Source: Trametes villosa (taxonomy: Eukaryota; Basidiomycota; Agaricomycetes; Polyporales; Polyporaceae). From it: 64,000 bases of DNA. The notes under the pieces are model-generated. The model did not search any database, was not told the DNA's origin, and saw only the letters and a program-made list of their open reading frames with translations. The stretch lies in contig PUDQ02000003.1 in assembly GCA_002964805.2 (NCBI GenBank), positions 1,550,001 through 1,614,000 of the forward strand, written 5' to 3'. Of this stretch, positions 25,547-36,239 are shown piece by piece. Every line of letters begins with the position of its first letter. Position 1 is the stretch's first letter. The position numbers were made by a program, and so were the translations under genes.

Positions 25547-26696
25547 AAGGCACCCCAATACTACTTCCTGGCGGGGAATACCCGCTACGAGTGGTAGGAG
25601 CGCAGAGAAGTGCGAAGTAGACATGTCGGTTGTACGAGTAGCCACGCGCACAGCACCCGTTTCTCCGAGCGCAGACCCGATGCGCGCACCCTCCTCGACC
25701 GACCTTGAGCCCGTCAAGGATGCGCGATAGTCACAGTGGACGCAAGCTCACATACCGACGGGCGCGCGCGCTCGGGGGTATTACGGCAACCACACCACAC
25801 CCGCCCGCAACGGCCCGTAGTGCGCCTACCGGGCGCGCATTCCTCGGCGAATCGTCCACGGTGATCCACGCGACGAGATCTCGCTGGGCGGCCGTGGGCA
25901 GGGCGCGCCGTATTCTTAGTGTGCCTGTGCCCACGCACATACATATGATTGACGGTGCAGGGGCACGGGATCTAGAGGCGAGCGAGAGCGCGTCGCGGGT
26001 GCAGGGCATAACGGGGTCCTTCCCAGAGCCGGTGCAGGAGACACCGACGCGGAAGGGCGCGTCGACGTCGCGGATACTTCAGCTTCGAGGTTCTATCCGG
26101 CAAAAAGTATGGCGTTAGGCAAGCCCACCTCCGAGCCTGCTCGGATCCCGCACCACTGAGCGCGCGCGAGAACTCAGCGACAGGACGGCAGCTTATTACC
26201 GAAGAAGCGAACGCGAAGGCGTCCGGGATCGTCGACGGGCTGAAACAGGGACATGCGGTTATCGTGGATGATGCCCAGGGTGAGGGTACGAGGATAGACG
26301 CAGCTGACGCCGGGCGCGCAGCGGGCGGGCGGGTGGGCATGGGCCGCACTAAACATAGGGGAGCGTATTTCGGGCTGACACGGGCTGCCGCGCGCAAGGC
26401 AGGGCATGGGTCCACATTGACAACGGTGTTAGCAGAAAACAGAGTGAGCGCAGGCCACAACGTCTATGACGCGAGGGAAACACGCACCTTACACGTTAAC
26501 GGACGCGTCTACCACGCACTGCGCAGCAGCAGCAGCAGCACATGCGCCTGGGACGGGGTGCGCACGGGTGCACACGCGACGCGTTTTAGTGCGAGAACGT
26601 TTGGCACTGGGAGGGCAGCGTCGTCATGGCCCGCATGTCTTGGTATTGCCGGACGCGCTTCGCGGGGCGCGGACGATGAGAAACAAAGCAGATGGA
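25547..26696. other. Intergenic, oxidoreductase to PEX3
   Basis: An 1150-bp convergent tract. It holds a short CAG run near 26523-26539 and several random GC-rich frames on both strands. No domain, RNA gene or inverted repeat was recognised. Confidence 0.6.
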
Positions 26697-28661
26697 TTAC
26701 CGAAAGCGGTCGTCGTAGCTGGTATAAATAATGGCTGAGAACGCCGACACCTCCCTGACGTCTGTCAAGGCCTGAGAGTGGGGGAATGCTCGATCAGACG
26801 CGTCTCGGAGAAAATGAAGGAGGGTCACGTACGTCGACGAGCTCGTTCGGAAGGCTCTCCAGCGCAAGGTGACACCAGCGTGCGAGCCCGGGGAGCATGG
26901 CGGCGAGTCGCTCCCGAGGCTCTTGGCCCGCCGGCACGTCGTCGTGTTCGCTATACGAGCCAAAGACGTTCTTGTCGACTCCGCGGGAGAGTACGTCCAT
27001 AGCGGTGTCGAGGCACACCTCGAGCACGCGCTCGAAGGAGCCGGAAGCGAGGTGCTGGCGAGTCTCGTCCAGGAACGCGTCAAATTTGGCGTCGGGCGCG
27101 CTCGCGAGCCATGGAGGGATGCCGCCCTGGGTGAGCACATGCTGGAGGGTTTCAGGGGTGGGAGGGAGGAGGGTAGAGAGGAAGCTACAGCCGGCGAATT
27201 GCCGTAAAAGGGAGGAAAGGAAGTAAGGTAAGCTTCCGCTGGACGCGTCGATGAGGTCTAGGCTAAAGACGCACTTGATTCGACGTTCCTTGCCCTCGAA
27301 CGTGACCTCGTACTCAACTCTACGACGGACGTCGTTGATCAGACGATTTAGGTCCGCCGCGCTCAGCTTCGTCTTTAGTGAGACACTATGGAGCGCGCAT
27401 GAGCACAGACTTGAGGCAGCATATACCTGCCACATACCCTTCGAAGACCTCTTCAACACCCCGACGAACGCGCTCGCCGACGTCTTTCCATCCGACGTGG
27501 AGGATCCACCAACTCAGTGTCAGATACTTCCGCTCCGTCTCCTCGCTTACTGACTCGGACTCCTCGAGGATATCCGTCTCAACGTCCTCCAGGCTGCTGT
27601 CGCCCCAGAACAGCGAGTACACAGAAGTGCTGTATTCCAGTTGCTCGCGTATTCGCTCGTCGTGTTCCTGTTGTATCAGCGATTGAATGTACTTCGAGCG
27701 ACCGAGGATACTGAGTTGGATGTGGGTGAAGAGGGAGAGGAGCGTGATGGAGTAAATCACAGTCAATGTCCGGGTAAATGCTGCGCTTCGTTAGCACCGC
27801 GATTGAACGTTTGCGTAAAAGATACATACTGAGTATCTTCACTTCTCGCCATAGTTCCGCCTTGCTTTTGGTGGTGGAACTGGGAGTGTCGGCATGAAGC
27901 TCGGATGACGCCTGCAGAGTTTTAGAACGCGTAATTGAGAATAAGCGGTGATGCTTACAGAGGCTGAGGGCCCTGGAGCAGCTGCGCTTGACATTGAGCT
28001 TGTAGTCAGGATCGAATCTGATAGGTCCGCGCCTACACTTGATTTCGGGGACTCCGATGTGCTGCCGCCTTCCACGGAGTCGGCGGACGGGGGCGAGACG
28101 TGCACAGAGGGCATGGAGAACTGCTCAACCCAGCTGCTGCCCGACGCGGAAAGCTCTGTGGCAACTCCGTCATTCGACGATATTACGGAGACAGAGCCAT
28201 TCTCCGACCGCATGTCTGCGTCCGGGCTGCGGTGATTGTCCGTGGTGGACGAGATGCTACACTCGGACGGTGCGGCGGCGGGCGGGGGTTCAGGGCGGTC
28301 TCTTGCTGCCTTGGAAAACGACTGCAGCTCCTGCGTGACACCCTCCACATCCATGTCTTGCAGGATGTGGGCGCCCAGAGCGGGGAGTAGAGCCATCACG
28401 GTGAACGAAGTATCTTGTTGATTCTGGTCGAATCTCCTTCGTATGCTGGTGTTTTGAGATGTGTTCAGTCAGAGTGCTCAGTACATGCGGTTGCACAACG
28501 TACTTTTCCCGCGCAACCCGCTCCTGGACCATCGCGGTGCGGACCTCCTCTAGGCGTGCAGAGACATAGCGTCCGAGGATGTATGCGCCCCCGACGTACG
28601 CTGTGGCCTTGGTGAGCCCGCGCCGCCGCTCACTGACATAGTTTCCTAGAGCATTGAACAT
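26697..28661 (-). CDS. PEX3: Peroxin 3, peroxisome biogenesis membrane protein
   Basis: A multi-exon gene starting MFNALGNYVSERRRGLTKAT at 28661 and ending with TAA at 26699-26697 after VREVSAFSAIIYTSYDD. Family features: the short N-terminal anchor with RRRGLTKATAYVGGAYILGRY, a QNQQDTSFTVMALLPALGAH block, KAELWREVKILTFTRTLTVIY, a LSWWILHVGWKDVGERV segment and the C-terminal LPNELVD...REVSAFSA signature. PEX3 sits in the peroxisome or ER membrane and recruits PEX19 with its membrane-protein cargo. A Ser-rich insert (about 28000-28330) is longer than in yeast. The last intron (donor after LPNELVD) must be removed to reach the conserved end; otherwise translation ends in an unrelated tail. Confidence 0.9.
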
Positions 28662-28847
28662 TCCGAGATGGTGGTGGCATGAAAGCAAGAGCGACGAGCG
28701 AGCGTCCCGAGCGCATCGACCCACTCGACGAGCAGCGCGCTGCCCCGCACCGCCGGCGAGGTCGCCGGCGCTCCCAAACACGTGCTCCCCCGCCGAGACG
28801 CCCGCCCACGAACCTTTCCTTCCACCACCACCTGCTTGTCGACAAAC
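28662..28847. promoter_or_regulatory. Compact bidirectional promoter, PEX3 and small membrane protein
   Basis: Only 186 bp separate the two divergent ATGs, so both promoters must share this tract. Confidence 0.5.
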
Positions 28848-29312
28848 ATGGTCCGTCTCCTCGCCTTGCTCTTGAAATCTGTATCCTGCTGAGAGTTATA
28901 ATGATGTAGGGCGGCGGAGCGAGATATCCCTACCCGAAGGAGGTCTGGTCGCCAGCTGGTGAGTACTCATTTCCTATGTCGCAAGGTATTCGTGCGGGTC
29001 CTCAACCAGTCCATGTTCAGGTGGCTGGTGGACACGGCCAGCTAACTGGAAGACCAACACTGCGATCGCGTTTGCTGGCATTCTTACCGTCGCATACGGG
29101 GTCTTCACCTTGAGCGCTGACAAGGAGGTACGTGTGATCGCGCTCGTCCCCATCATCCTTGGTGACAGTAGCGTGCAGAAGAGACTGGTGCAGCCCATAC
29201 GGCCCATACCTTCCATGAAGGTGAGTGTCAACGATTCTGTAACTCCATGTGCGTACTCATTTCGTTCGTGCAGTGGGCGAAGGAGTACCGGGAGCAGAAA
29301 GAGACAGCATAG
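28848..29312 (+). CDS. Small single-pass membrane protein, 79 aa, possibly mitochondrial
   Basis: Five tiny exons, 28848-28850, 28910-28958, 29021-29127, 29179-29220 and 29274-29312, give 79 residues. The first exon is just the ATG, followed at once by a GT donor. The protein begins MGGGARYPYPKEVWSPAGGW, has one hydrophobic helix at about 30-49 (TAIAFAGILTVAYGVFTL) and a basic C-terminus (RPIPSMKWAKEYREQ). The shape resembles small accessory subunits of respiratory complexes, but I cannot name the family. The acceptor before exon 4 was set at 29178 because the earlier AG gives an immediate TAG. Frame is kept across all four introns. Confidence 0.65.
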
Positions 29313-30243
29313 ACTACACCCGTGTTCTACCGATATTGCCGAATCCGCACACGGCTCATCCACTGCATATCTCTGCAAGATCAGACATTGCTCTCATGCG
29401 ACTGCGCACAGGCCTACAGCCATATCGGCGAGCATATTCAGTCGGCTCGCTCCGTCCTCAGCAAGGCGCGCTCTGCACAATCCGCAGTTCCTCCGTAAAA
29501 CCACTGTATGTTCCTTCTCGCGCCGTGCATCTACCCTACAGCGGTTGCTACCTCGCTCTGCCGCCTCAATCCCGTGATAAGAGGCCAATATCGGTCAAGC
29601 ACTCCATCGCTTCTCAGAAGGCACGGGCGGGAGTTCTGCTCCTCTTTTGTCCGAGGCGTAGATCGGTACGTTCTTCCGTTGCTACTCCGTCTAACTGCGC
29701 CTTCTCCGGCATATCAGTATGCATGGCCAAGTCTTCCTCGTGTGCTCATGTTGAGCGTTAACGGCGTACGGCGATACCTCGGGGCCAACCATGGACGCTT
29801 TCAGGCGGGCGAGCTCCCGCCGAAGAGGCCCTCAAGAGACTCTTTCCAGCACGATGTTCGGGCACTTGCTGCGCTTATGGAGACGTCGGTCGTGTGCTAC
29901 ATACGGCTCATAACAGCACGGAGAAACCTAGGGAGAGCTGACCTCTGGGGTCGCTTCAGGCTATCCGCGCCGAGTGCAAGAGTCCTCCATTTACGGGGGA
30001 AACGGCTACCCCGACACTGTCCAGTGTCGCCTACACATGGTTACTGATTGGTGTGGAGTACCCCACATGCACTCCGGTAAGCATCTGAAGTCACAGTCTC
30101 CCGTTCGTGTACATTTAAATTGATTGTGTGCTCGCGCTGTTCTTCCATCTAGTCGAGATGAACTCCAAACGCTTCAGCTCCCCATCTCACTCTGTGGTGG
30201 CCGTCCCCTTCAACGAACACAGCCCAAGCCCGGTCGAACAGAA
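29313..30243. other. Gene-free or decayed tract before HET5
   Basis: A 931-bp tract. A plus-strand open frame (29508-30047) and one intron-like GTACGT...CAG segment near 29666-29717 hint at a possible gene, but no start, domain or consistent exon chain could be built. It may be a pseudogene or noncoding transcript. Confidence 0.4.
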
Positions 30244-32466
30244 TTAGGCTACGTGCGCGTCCCACCCTGTCGGCCTCTCATATCTGAACCGCTCCGAAAT
30301 TTCCGCCGAAAGCCATAGCTGCGAGGTAGCCTCTTTGCTGGGGTCCACAACGCGCGTCCAGGGACGCTCCAACCTCAGCCGCAGACGCCTCAAGTCAAAG
30401 GTGTCCTGGGTCCAGTTGGCGTCAGCGTGGATGATGAAGGTCGCCTCGACCAGGATGCGCTGGGAACTCGACCGCGAGCTGAACTCCGAGATGCTGGTCT
30501 CCTCGCTGTCGTCGGCGCAGGGCGCTTCCACGTACGCAAGGGGGTCATCGTGAAAACCCAGAAGAGGGGACCCGGTTGGGGTGCCAGGCGAGCCGGGGCT
30601 TCCAAGAGGATGGATGGGGCTTCCAGGAGGACGGGCGGGGCTGCCAGGAGAGCGGATGTAGTTCTCGATGCAGAAACGCGCCGCGGTGTCCAAGTCCCCG
30701 GACTGCTCCGAAGGCGGGATGTGGGTGAGGGTTAGGCGGATCTTGATGTGTTGTCGTTGACCCCTTCGTTGCGGCTCCCGGTGGGGTGTCCGGGTCAGAG
30801 AGGTCATCAGAGTGATGCGTGTGTAGTCGGACTCGCAGATCAACGGCGAAATCGCGAACCCAAGAACATGCAGCTCTTGTTGGAGGTCAGGGGAAATCCC
30901 GAACATGAGGGCCGGATTCCGCGCATGGGTCACGGTAAGGGGCCACAGTTGGATGGCGGGCTCTTTGACGAAGCCTGGCTGACGCGACTTCGGTTCAGGA
31001 CGATGGGGGACGTGGCGAAGCAGGGAGATGGTTCGAGTAGACAACGGAGGAATCGACGAACTCTCCGACCAGGCTGCCACCATGGCCCCGAACGCGTCCT
31101 CGGTCAGATGCACCGTTCGAAACGGCGCTTCATGCAACCAATGACCACATGTCATGAAGGGTGCGATCGCGTAAGCCTCCTCCTCCTCCAAACGGGCTCC
31201 GGACGACCGACGACACAACGGGAGGGCGATGATGGAACCGGAGCGAGAGGCCTGGCACTGCAGGAGGGCGAGACACTTCGCTTGGGGAAGATTCTTGCAG
31301 TCGTCGCAACCACCGATCCATGTTTGTCTGACGCGCGAGATGGCCTCGTACGTTGGTGACGTTTCCGTGATGTCCAGGCAAATGAGCTGAATACGGACGC
31401 CTTGGGGCGTGAATACGGCATGGAGGGGAGGGGCGCGACGACAGTCCGATAGGCGATCCAGCTCCAGGCGTGACATGAACTCCGAGGGGGACAGAGGCTC
31501 GATATTGCGAGCGTCTTCGAAGGCGCTTGGGGAGCTTGCAAGGAGACAGGGTACATCGGGTTCGACCCACCACTGCAGCCTGCTCTCGGATAGCAGCACG
31601 CCGGAGCTCGGTCCCCACGCGAAGATGCTCTGGTCCGGGATGGTCCTGATTATCTCTTCTTGGAGGCGCAGGAAAGCGTTGCCTCCTTCGCCGTAGATTG
31701 GGGACAGGTGCACGTCGAAGATGCCCAGGAGGGAGTACGCCCTGTCCTCGACCCGCGTCGTCTTGCGCCTCGCTGCCCACGACATCCTGCGTGCAACACT
31801 GACGGAATCAAGCGGCGCCATCCCTGTCAAGATGTCGAAGTCGACGCCGGTGACTTGCTGAAGCGTCGATGCGAGGCCCGACCTGGTCCCCAGGAAGCAC
31901 CAGTCTTCTGCGAGGAATATAACGTGCTCCGGCGCGATCAGCTCTTGAAGCGTCCACCCACGACCATGCCATCTACTTCTTCGAAAGCGAGAGTTCGGAA
32001 GGGTGGGGTTTTCGGCGCTGGTAGGGGGGACATCGGGGAGATAGACATAGCAGACGTCCGCGAGCCTGTACCACTCGTACATGGAGTTGATGGCCTCGGA
32101 GAGCTCGGCGCTGTCTGACTGGTTGATGCAGCATGTGTCGATCCAGACGAGTCGGTATCCGGCCTCGAGCGCGACTTTGCAGAACCTCTTGATCTTCTCC
32201 GAGAGATGCGAATGGTCGAAGATTGTGAGCTGGCTGCTCAGGCTCGGGCTGTCCTCGAACTCCCTGCGAGACCCGGGCGCGGTCAGGGCTTGTGCGTCCT
32301 CCCGAAAATTTTCGACGGCTTTCTGGAGCTTCAGGATGTCGTGGAACAGCTGTTCGCTACCATTCTCCTTGCTCCTCCAGGTGTGAGAGAGGATCGCGTA
32401 GTGTGCCTTGTTTGGGTTGTCCTCCCAGACGAAGTTCCCCGTAAGGGTGTCCAAGAATCGCGGCAT
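30244..32466 (-). CDS. HET-domain protein HET5 (subtype II)
   Basis: A single uninterrupted frame of 740 residues. Translation is set at the ATG at 32466 (MPRFLDTLTGNFVW), since the longer frame starts with TTG and HET6 and HET7 start the same way. YAILSHTW is at 23-30, then LVWIDTCCINQSDSAELSEA, GRGWTLQELIAPEHVIFL and LLGIFDVHLSPIYGEGGNAF. The middle has a proline-rich repeat run (PGSP-like units, about residues 610-640) missing from the other HETs. The tail carries CLALLQCQ...GSIIALPLCR and ends near LWLSAEIS. Subtype II differs from HET1-4 in its MPRFLDT start and in lacking the early intron. Role inferred from the HET family only. Confidence 0.88.
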   Translation of the reverse strand: MPRFLDTLTGNFVWEDNPNKAHYAILSHTWRSKENGSEQLFHDILKLQKAVENFREDAQALTAPGSRREFEDSPSLSSQLTIFDHSHLSEKIKRFCKVALEAGYRLVWIDTCCINQSDSAELSEAINSMYEWYRLADVCYVYLPDVPPTSAENPTLPNSRFRRSRWHGRGWTLQELIAPEHVIFLAEDWCFLGTRSGLASTLQQVTGVDFDILTGMAPLDSVSVARRMSWAARRKTTRVEDRAYSLLGIFDVHLSPIYGEGGNAFLRLQEEIIRTIPDQSIFAWGPSSGVLLSESRLQWWVEPDVPCLLASSPSAFEDARNIEPLSPSEFMSRLELDRLSDCRRAPPLHAVFTPQGVRIQLICLDITETSPTYEAISRVRQTWIGGCDDCKNLPQAKCLALLQCQASRSGSIIALPLCRRSSGARLEEEEAYAIAPFMTCGHWLHEAPFRTVHLTEDAFGAMVAAWSESSSIPPLSTRTISLLRHVPHRPEPKSRQPGFVKEPAIQLWPLTVTHARNPALMFGISPDLQQELHVLGFAISPLICESDYTRITLMTSLTRTPHREPQRRGQRQHIKIRLTLTHIPPSEQSGDLDTAARFCIENYIRSPGSPARPPGSPIHPLGSPGSPGTPTGSPLLGFHDDPLAYVEAPCADDSEETSISEFSSRSSSQRILVEATFIIHADANWTQDTFDLRRLRLRLERPWTRVVDPSKEATSQLWLSAEISERFRYERPTGWDAHVA

Positions 32467-33226
32467 GCTACCGGGAACGAACAAAGACCGTCGGTGTCAA
32501 CGATCTTTCAGTGCATAGAGGAACGAGCCGAGACTCACCGGGTGCGTTCAAAGGGGCTGTGGGATAAGAGGGGCGATGAGAGGTGGAGGGTGGACTGCGT
32601 ATCCCCTTATATACGCTGATAGCGCGGGGGGTGGGACGCTCTTGTGGTTTTCATAGTTCTTGAGCGAAAAGACATCTGTCAACTCAAACCTTCAGTGGCA
32701 CTAGGTTCCACGGCATCGTGTGCTTCCATCGCGCCGGGGGTCATCTTGATCTGGCGTTCACTTCGGGGACCACCGTCCACTACATGCTTCCTAGGCTCCG
32801 TCCAGACATCGGTACAACGGGACATCGGGACCTAGGAGGTCCGCTGCATTTGAAACTTCGAAGGCCATCACAGGTAGTATGTCGTGAATCTTCAACGGAG
32901 CACGAATCACCCTCGCCGCGCCGTATGAGCCAAGTATCGTACATATACGGGACACAGGCCTCCCCGGCCTATCTCGGTCTGAGGGGATGCGGGTGTGTTG
33001 CTGGAAAGAGCGAAGGTAGAGAGACATAGAGGTGAATCAGCGAGTTCGCTGTTCAACAGAACTTCGCACAAGAGAGTCACTCACGTCTATAGTGAATCCT
33101 GACACTCAAAGCGATAGCGCTGAAGAGCCGACCGAGCTTTACACCATCCTGCGCTCTCGAGGCTGGATGCCCTTCGGCGCGATGAACGTCTGTAACTTGA
33201 GCTTGGAGCTGCCGGGCAACAAACGA
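32467..33226. other. Intergenic, HET5 to HET6
   Basis: A 760-bp tract with the HET5 TATA box at its left. It may also hold a terminal exon of HET6 (see HET6). No other feature was recognised. Confidence 0.5.
32606..32613 (-). promoter_or_regulatory. TATA box of HET5
   Basis: TATATAAG on the minus strand, 140 bp upstream of the HET5 ATG. Confidence 0.5.
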
Positions 33227-35443
33227 TTAGCCAGCACTTAGATGGCACCGTAACAAGAATGGTCGGCAACACTTACTCTGTGGCAACACAGTCGACTGAG
33301 CGCACACCACCGTCGCACCAACACCGTTCACGCCATCCGGGACACTCGTCTTATCCGACTTCGACAACTCGATGGACAGGATGAGGTTAGCCGCGAAGAC
33401 TTGTGGGGACGGCGCCGCATCCGCGCCCACGTCGCTGGGGCCGTCGGGCACGGGCTGGCACTCAGTAAGGCGGAATATGAGTCGCTTGGTTTGAGGGTTC
33501 GTCTCCCAATGGGTGCCGGAGTAGATGCGGAATTCAGCTTCGGCCAGGACTGAGTCACGGTCCAGCGACTGTGTGTCGAACTCTGCCGTATAGGTGCCAG
33601 TGTTGCCGTCGGCACATGGGGTTCTCTTGATGACGTGTCGAGGAGGATGGCCGCATCCCGGTGGCGAGGTCTCGTCAACGGGTTCGGGCGCAGGAGCATG
33701 GATGTAGTTGGTCACGGAGAAGGTCGCACTCGAGCGCCCAGAGGAGCTCGCGCGTTCGACGAGGATGACTTGGAGCTGAATGTGTTGTCCATCCGTGACA
33801 CCGCTATGGCGTGGGAAGTCCGACACCATCGAGGTGGTCAGGACGATCTCTCCGTTAGAGCTTTTGCGGCACAGGGGAGAGACGGAGAGTCGCAGGTGGC
33901 GGAGGTAGAGGAAGGATTCGGAAGCGAGAGGGACCGAGGTCGCGTCGGGATGTCGCAAGTCGAAGTGGAGTCCATTGTCGAGGAGCGTCGAATCCGCAGT
34001 GCCTGGGAACGCCTGTTGTGTACGAGATCCGGCATAGGGGCGGTGCGTCTGGCGGAGGAAGTTGAATTCGAGGGGTGTAGGGAATAGATGCTGCAACGCC
34101 GCCTCCGTCGCGGTCTTGCCGAGGCGCACAACGCGGAACGGCTCGTGCGCAGGAGAGCCGCAAGAGATATGTGTTGCGATGACGGGATGACCCGAGCCTC
34201 CCAACTCGGACGGGGATCGACATATAGGAAGAGCGATGAGGGAGCCGGCGTCATCAGTACACTGCAGGAGCGCGAGCGCATCGGCCTTCCCGCTACTCCG
34301 GCAGCCGTGGCAATCCGAGTCGTCGACTAGCGCAACGATGGTGTCGCGGAGGACTGGGACCTGCGTGAGATCGACGCATATGAACTGCCCGAGGATGCCT
34401 TCAGCGGTGAGGACATATTTAGGCACCGGTATGTCTTCGGGCGTCCTGCCTACGCGAGAGGCAAACTCCGAGGGGGAGAGAGGAACGATGTCGCTGGAAT
34501 GGTGGAAGTCCTTGGGGGACCTGGCCAATAGGCACGTTGTAAAGGGAGGGCACGCTCCTTCCCGGGTGCACTGCGCGTTTTCCGGGAACGTGGACGCGGA
34601 ATCGGAGATTGTGCGACTGGGTCCCCAAGCGAAGATGCTCTGGTCCGGGATGAGTTTGATGATCTCCTCCTGAAGCCTTAAGAACGCATTGCGCCCTTCT
34701 CCGTATAGCGGTGACATGTGAACACCGAAGACGCCCCACAGAGCGTAGGCCTCGTCCTCGGCGCGCGTTGTTGCCCGTCGTGCCGCCCAAGACATTCGTT
34801 GTGCGACGCTGATCTTGTTGACAGAGAGCCGTCCAGATAGAATCTCGGGGTGGACTCCCGTAATGTTCTCCAGGCAACGTGCAAGGTCCGCCTTCGTACC
34901 CAGGACGCCCCACGATCGCGACAGAAAGACCACACTCACAGGGGCGATGAGTTCCTGCAGGGTCCAGGTCCGCGTGTGCCAGCTACTACTTCGAAACCGC
35001 GTGTGACCGAGGTCAGGACCATCATCGACGTCGCGGAGATAGACGTAGCAGACGGCCGCGCGCTGGACCAGCTCGTACGTCAGATGCACCGTCTCCGCCA
35101 ACTCCAGGTTGTTCGACCGATCAACGCAGCAGGCATCGATCCACAGCAGCCTGAGCCCCGCTTTGCGCGCGATCCGGCACATGTTCTTAATCTTGTCTGA
35201 GAGGCGGGGGTGGGATAGGACGGAAGGCGCCACAACGCCGCGGGGTCCGTTCTGGGACAGAGAATGGATCGCCGACGCGCCACCACGCGGCCTCGCTATT
35301 TCGCCTTGGAGTCTCCGGACATCGTGGTATGACTGCTCGTTGGTGCTCCAAAGATGAGACAGGACTGCGTATTTGAGTGTGCTGCCGTGACCGGTGTCGC
35401 GCCAGACGAACTGGCCTGTGGATGTATCCAGAAAGCGTGGCAT
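33227..35443 (-). CDS. HET-domain protein HET6 (subtype II)
   Basis: An open frame of 738 residues from the ATG at 35443 (MPRFLDTSTGQFVWRD). The core is KYAVLSHLW (residues 24-32; the usual HTW is HLW here), LLWIDACCVDRSNNLELAET, TWTLQELIAPVSVVFL and LWGVFGVHMSPLYGEGRNAF. The tail has DALALLQCTDDAGSLIALPI and NLILSIELS, matching HET5 and HET7. The last 30 residues look non-coding, and a strong GTAAGT donor lies at 33276 (reading minus), so the true 3' end is probably spliced onto a further exon below 33227. The core departs from the other copies at several family positions (HLW, CCVDRSNN), which may signal divergence of role. Confidence 0.85.
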   Translation of the reverse strand: MPRFLDTSTGQFVWRDTGHGSTLKYAVLSHLWSTNEQSYHDVRRLQGEIARPRGGASAIHSLSQNGPRGVVAPSVLSHPRLSDKIKNMCRIARKAGLRLLWIDACCVDRSNNLELAETVHLTYELVQRAAVCYVYLRDVDDGPDLGHTRFRSSSWHTRTWTLQELIAPVSVVFLSRSWGVLGTKADLARCLENITGVHPEILSGRLSVNKISVAQRMSWAARRATTRAEDEAYALWGVFGVHMSPLYGEGRNAFLRLQEEIIKLIPDQSIFAWGPSRTISDSASTFPENAQCTREGACPPFTTCLLARSPKDFHHSSDIVPLSPSEFASRVGRTPEDIPVPKYVLTAEGILGQFICVDLTQVPVLRDTIVALVDDSDCHGCRSSGKADALALLQCTDDAGSLIALPICRSPSELGGSGHPVIATHISCGSPAHEPFRVVRLGKTATEAALQHLFPTPLEFNFLRQTHRPYAGSRTQQAFPGTADSTLLDNGLHFDLRHPDATSVPLASESFLYLRHLRLSVSPLCRKSSNGEIVLTTSMVSDFPRHSGVTDGQHIQLQVILVERASSSGRSSATFSVTNYIHAPAPEPVDETSPPGCGHPPRHVIKRTPCADGNTGTYTAEFDTQSLDRDSVLAEAEFRIYSGTHWETNPQTKRLIFRLTECQPVPDGPSDVGADAAPSPQVFAANLILSIELSKSDKTSVPDGVNGVGATVVCAQSTVLPQSKCCRPFLLRCHLSAG

Positions 35444-36239
35444 TTTCGTGGAAAGCCTACGGAGGCTATGTCAACTACGAGACAAATGAAGAGGCTATTA
35501 GTTTACTCGCCGGATGGTTTAGGCCACTAGAGAACCTGTGCCGGGGAAAGGATGTGCAGGCAATAATCCGACTGGAACGGGTATAGTACAGCGACGGTCA
35601 GCCTGGACACGAGTAGCACAACCTCCGACCGCTGTGTATCGCGCGATGGCGGAGCTTGAACGTTGACGCAGGACGCCGAGGGCTGAGGGCTCAGATTGCG
35701 ATACTCACGGATGACTGGATGTATGTGTGTCTTGTCACTTAAGAAGTGTTCTTTGTGAGCGCCTCTGTGGTCAGAGCAGCCGCATGACCGCACAATGATA
35801 CTCCCGAAGCCCTGCAAAGTCCGCTATCTTTGCGAATGCGATTGAATCGCAGCGGCCGAAGTGGGCGCGTTCCACATCTTGACAAGGCGACTGACGACGG
35901 AGAGCGCCAGAACGACAGAAAGCGCCAGGTCCACTCTCACCACAGGACCCCTGGAAGGCATAGTGTGTGAAACGTGATATGAGGGTTGGGTAACGCACAT
36001 ACCTGGGAAAGCCCTGCGTGTCCTCCTACCCGCAGGCCTGCGAGTGGTCTTGGGGCGATGCTCTCTGGGGCTTCCGGCATCTGGTCATAACACGATAACA
36101 TACGCCCCCCGCAGCTATAAAACACGAGAGCGAGATCCAAGTGAGCGAGAATCCAAGCGTGCCCGAGCTATGTCCAAGGCGGCATGGCACGATGCCCGAC
36201 GCTACTATACACAAACGCCTCATCAACCTGAATGCGGCT
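35444..36239. other. Intergenic, HET6 to DUF2461 gene
   Basis: A 796-bp tract. A TATAAAA on the plus strand at about 36116 faces no called gene. No RNA gene or repeat was recognised. Confidence 0.55.

Noticed and set aside
26521..26540. Short CAG repeat
   Set aside because: About five units in a gene-free tract; too short to be of note.
29508..30047. 179-codon plus-strand frame between the small membrane protein and HET5
   Set aside because: No start in context, no domain; one intron-like segment is present but no full exon chain can be made.
32467..32484. Upstream extension of HET5
   Set aside because: Begins with TTG; HET6 and HET7 start at the equivalent MPRFLD methionine.
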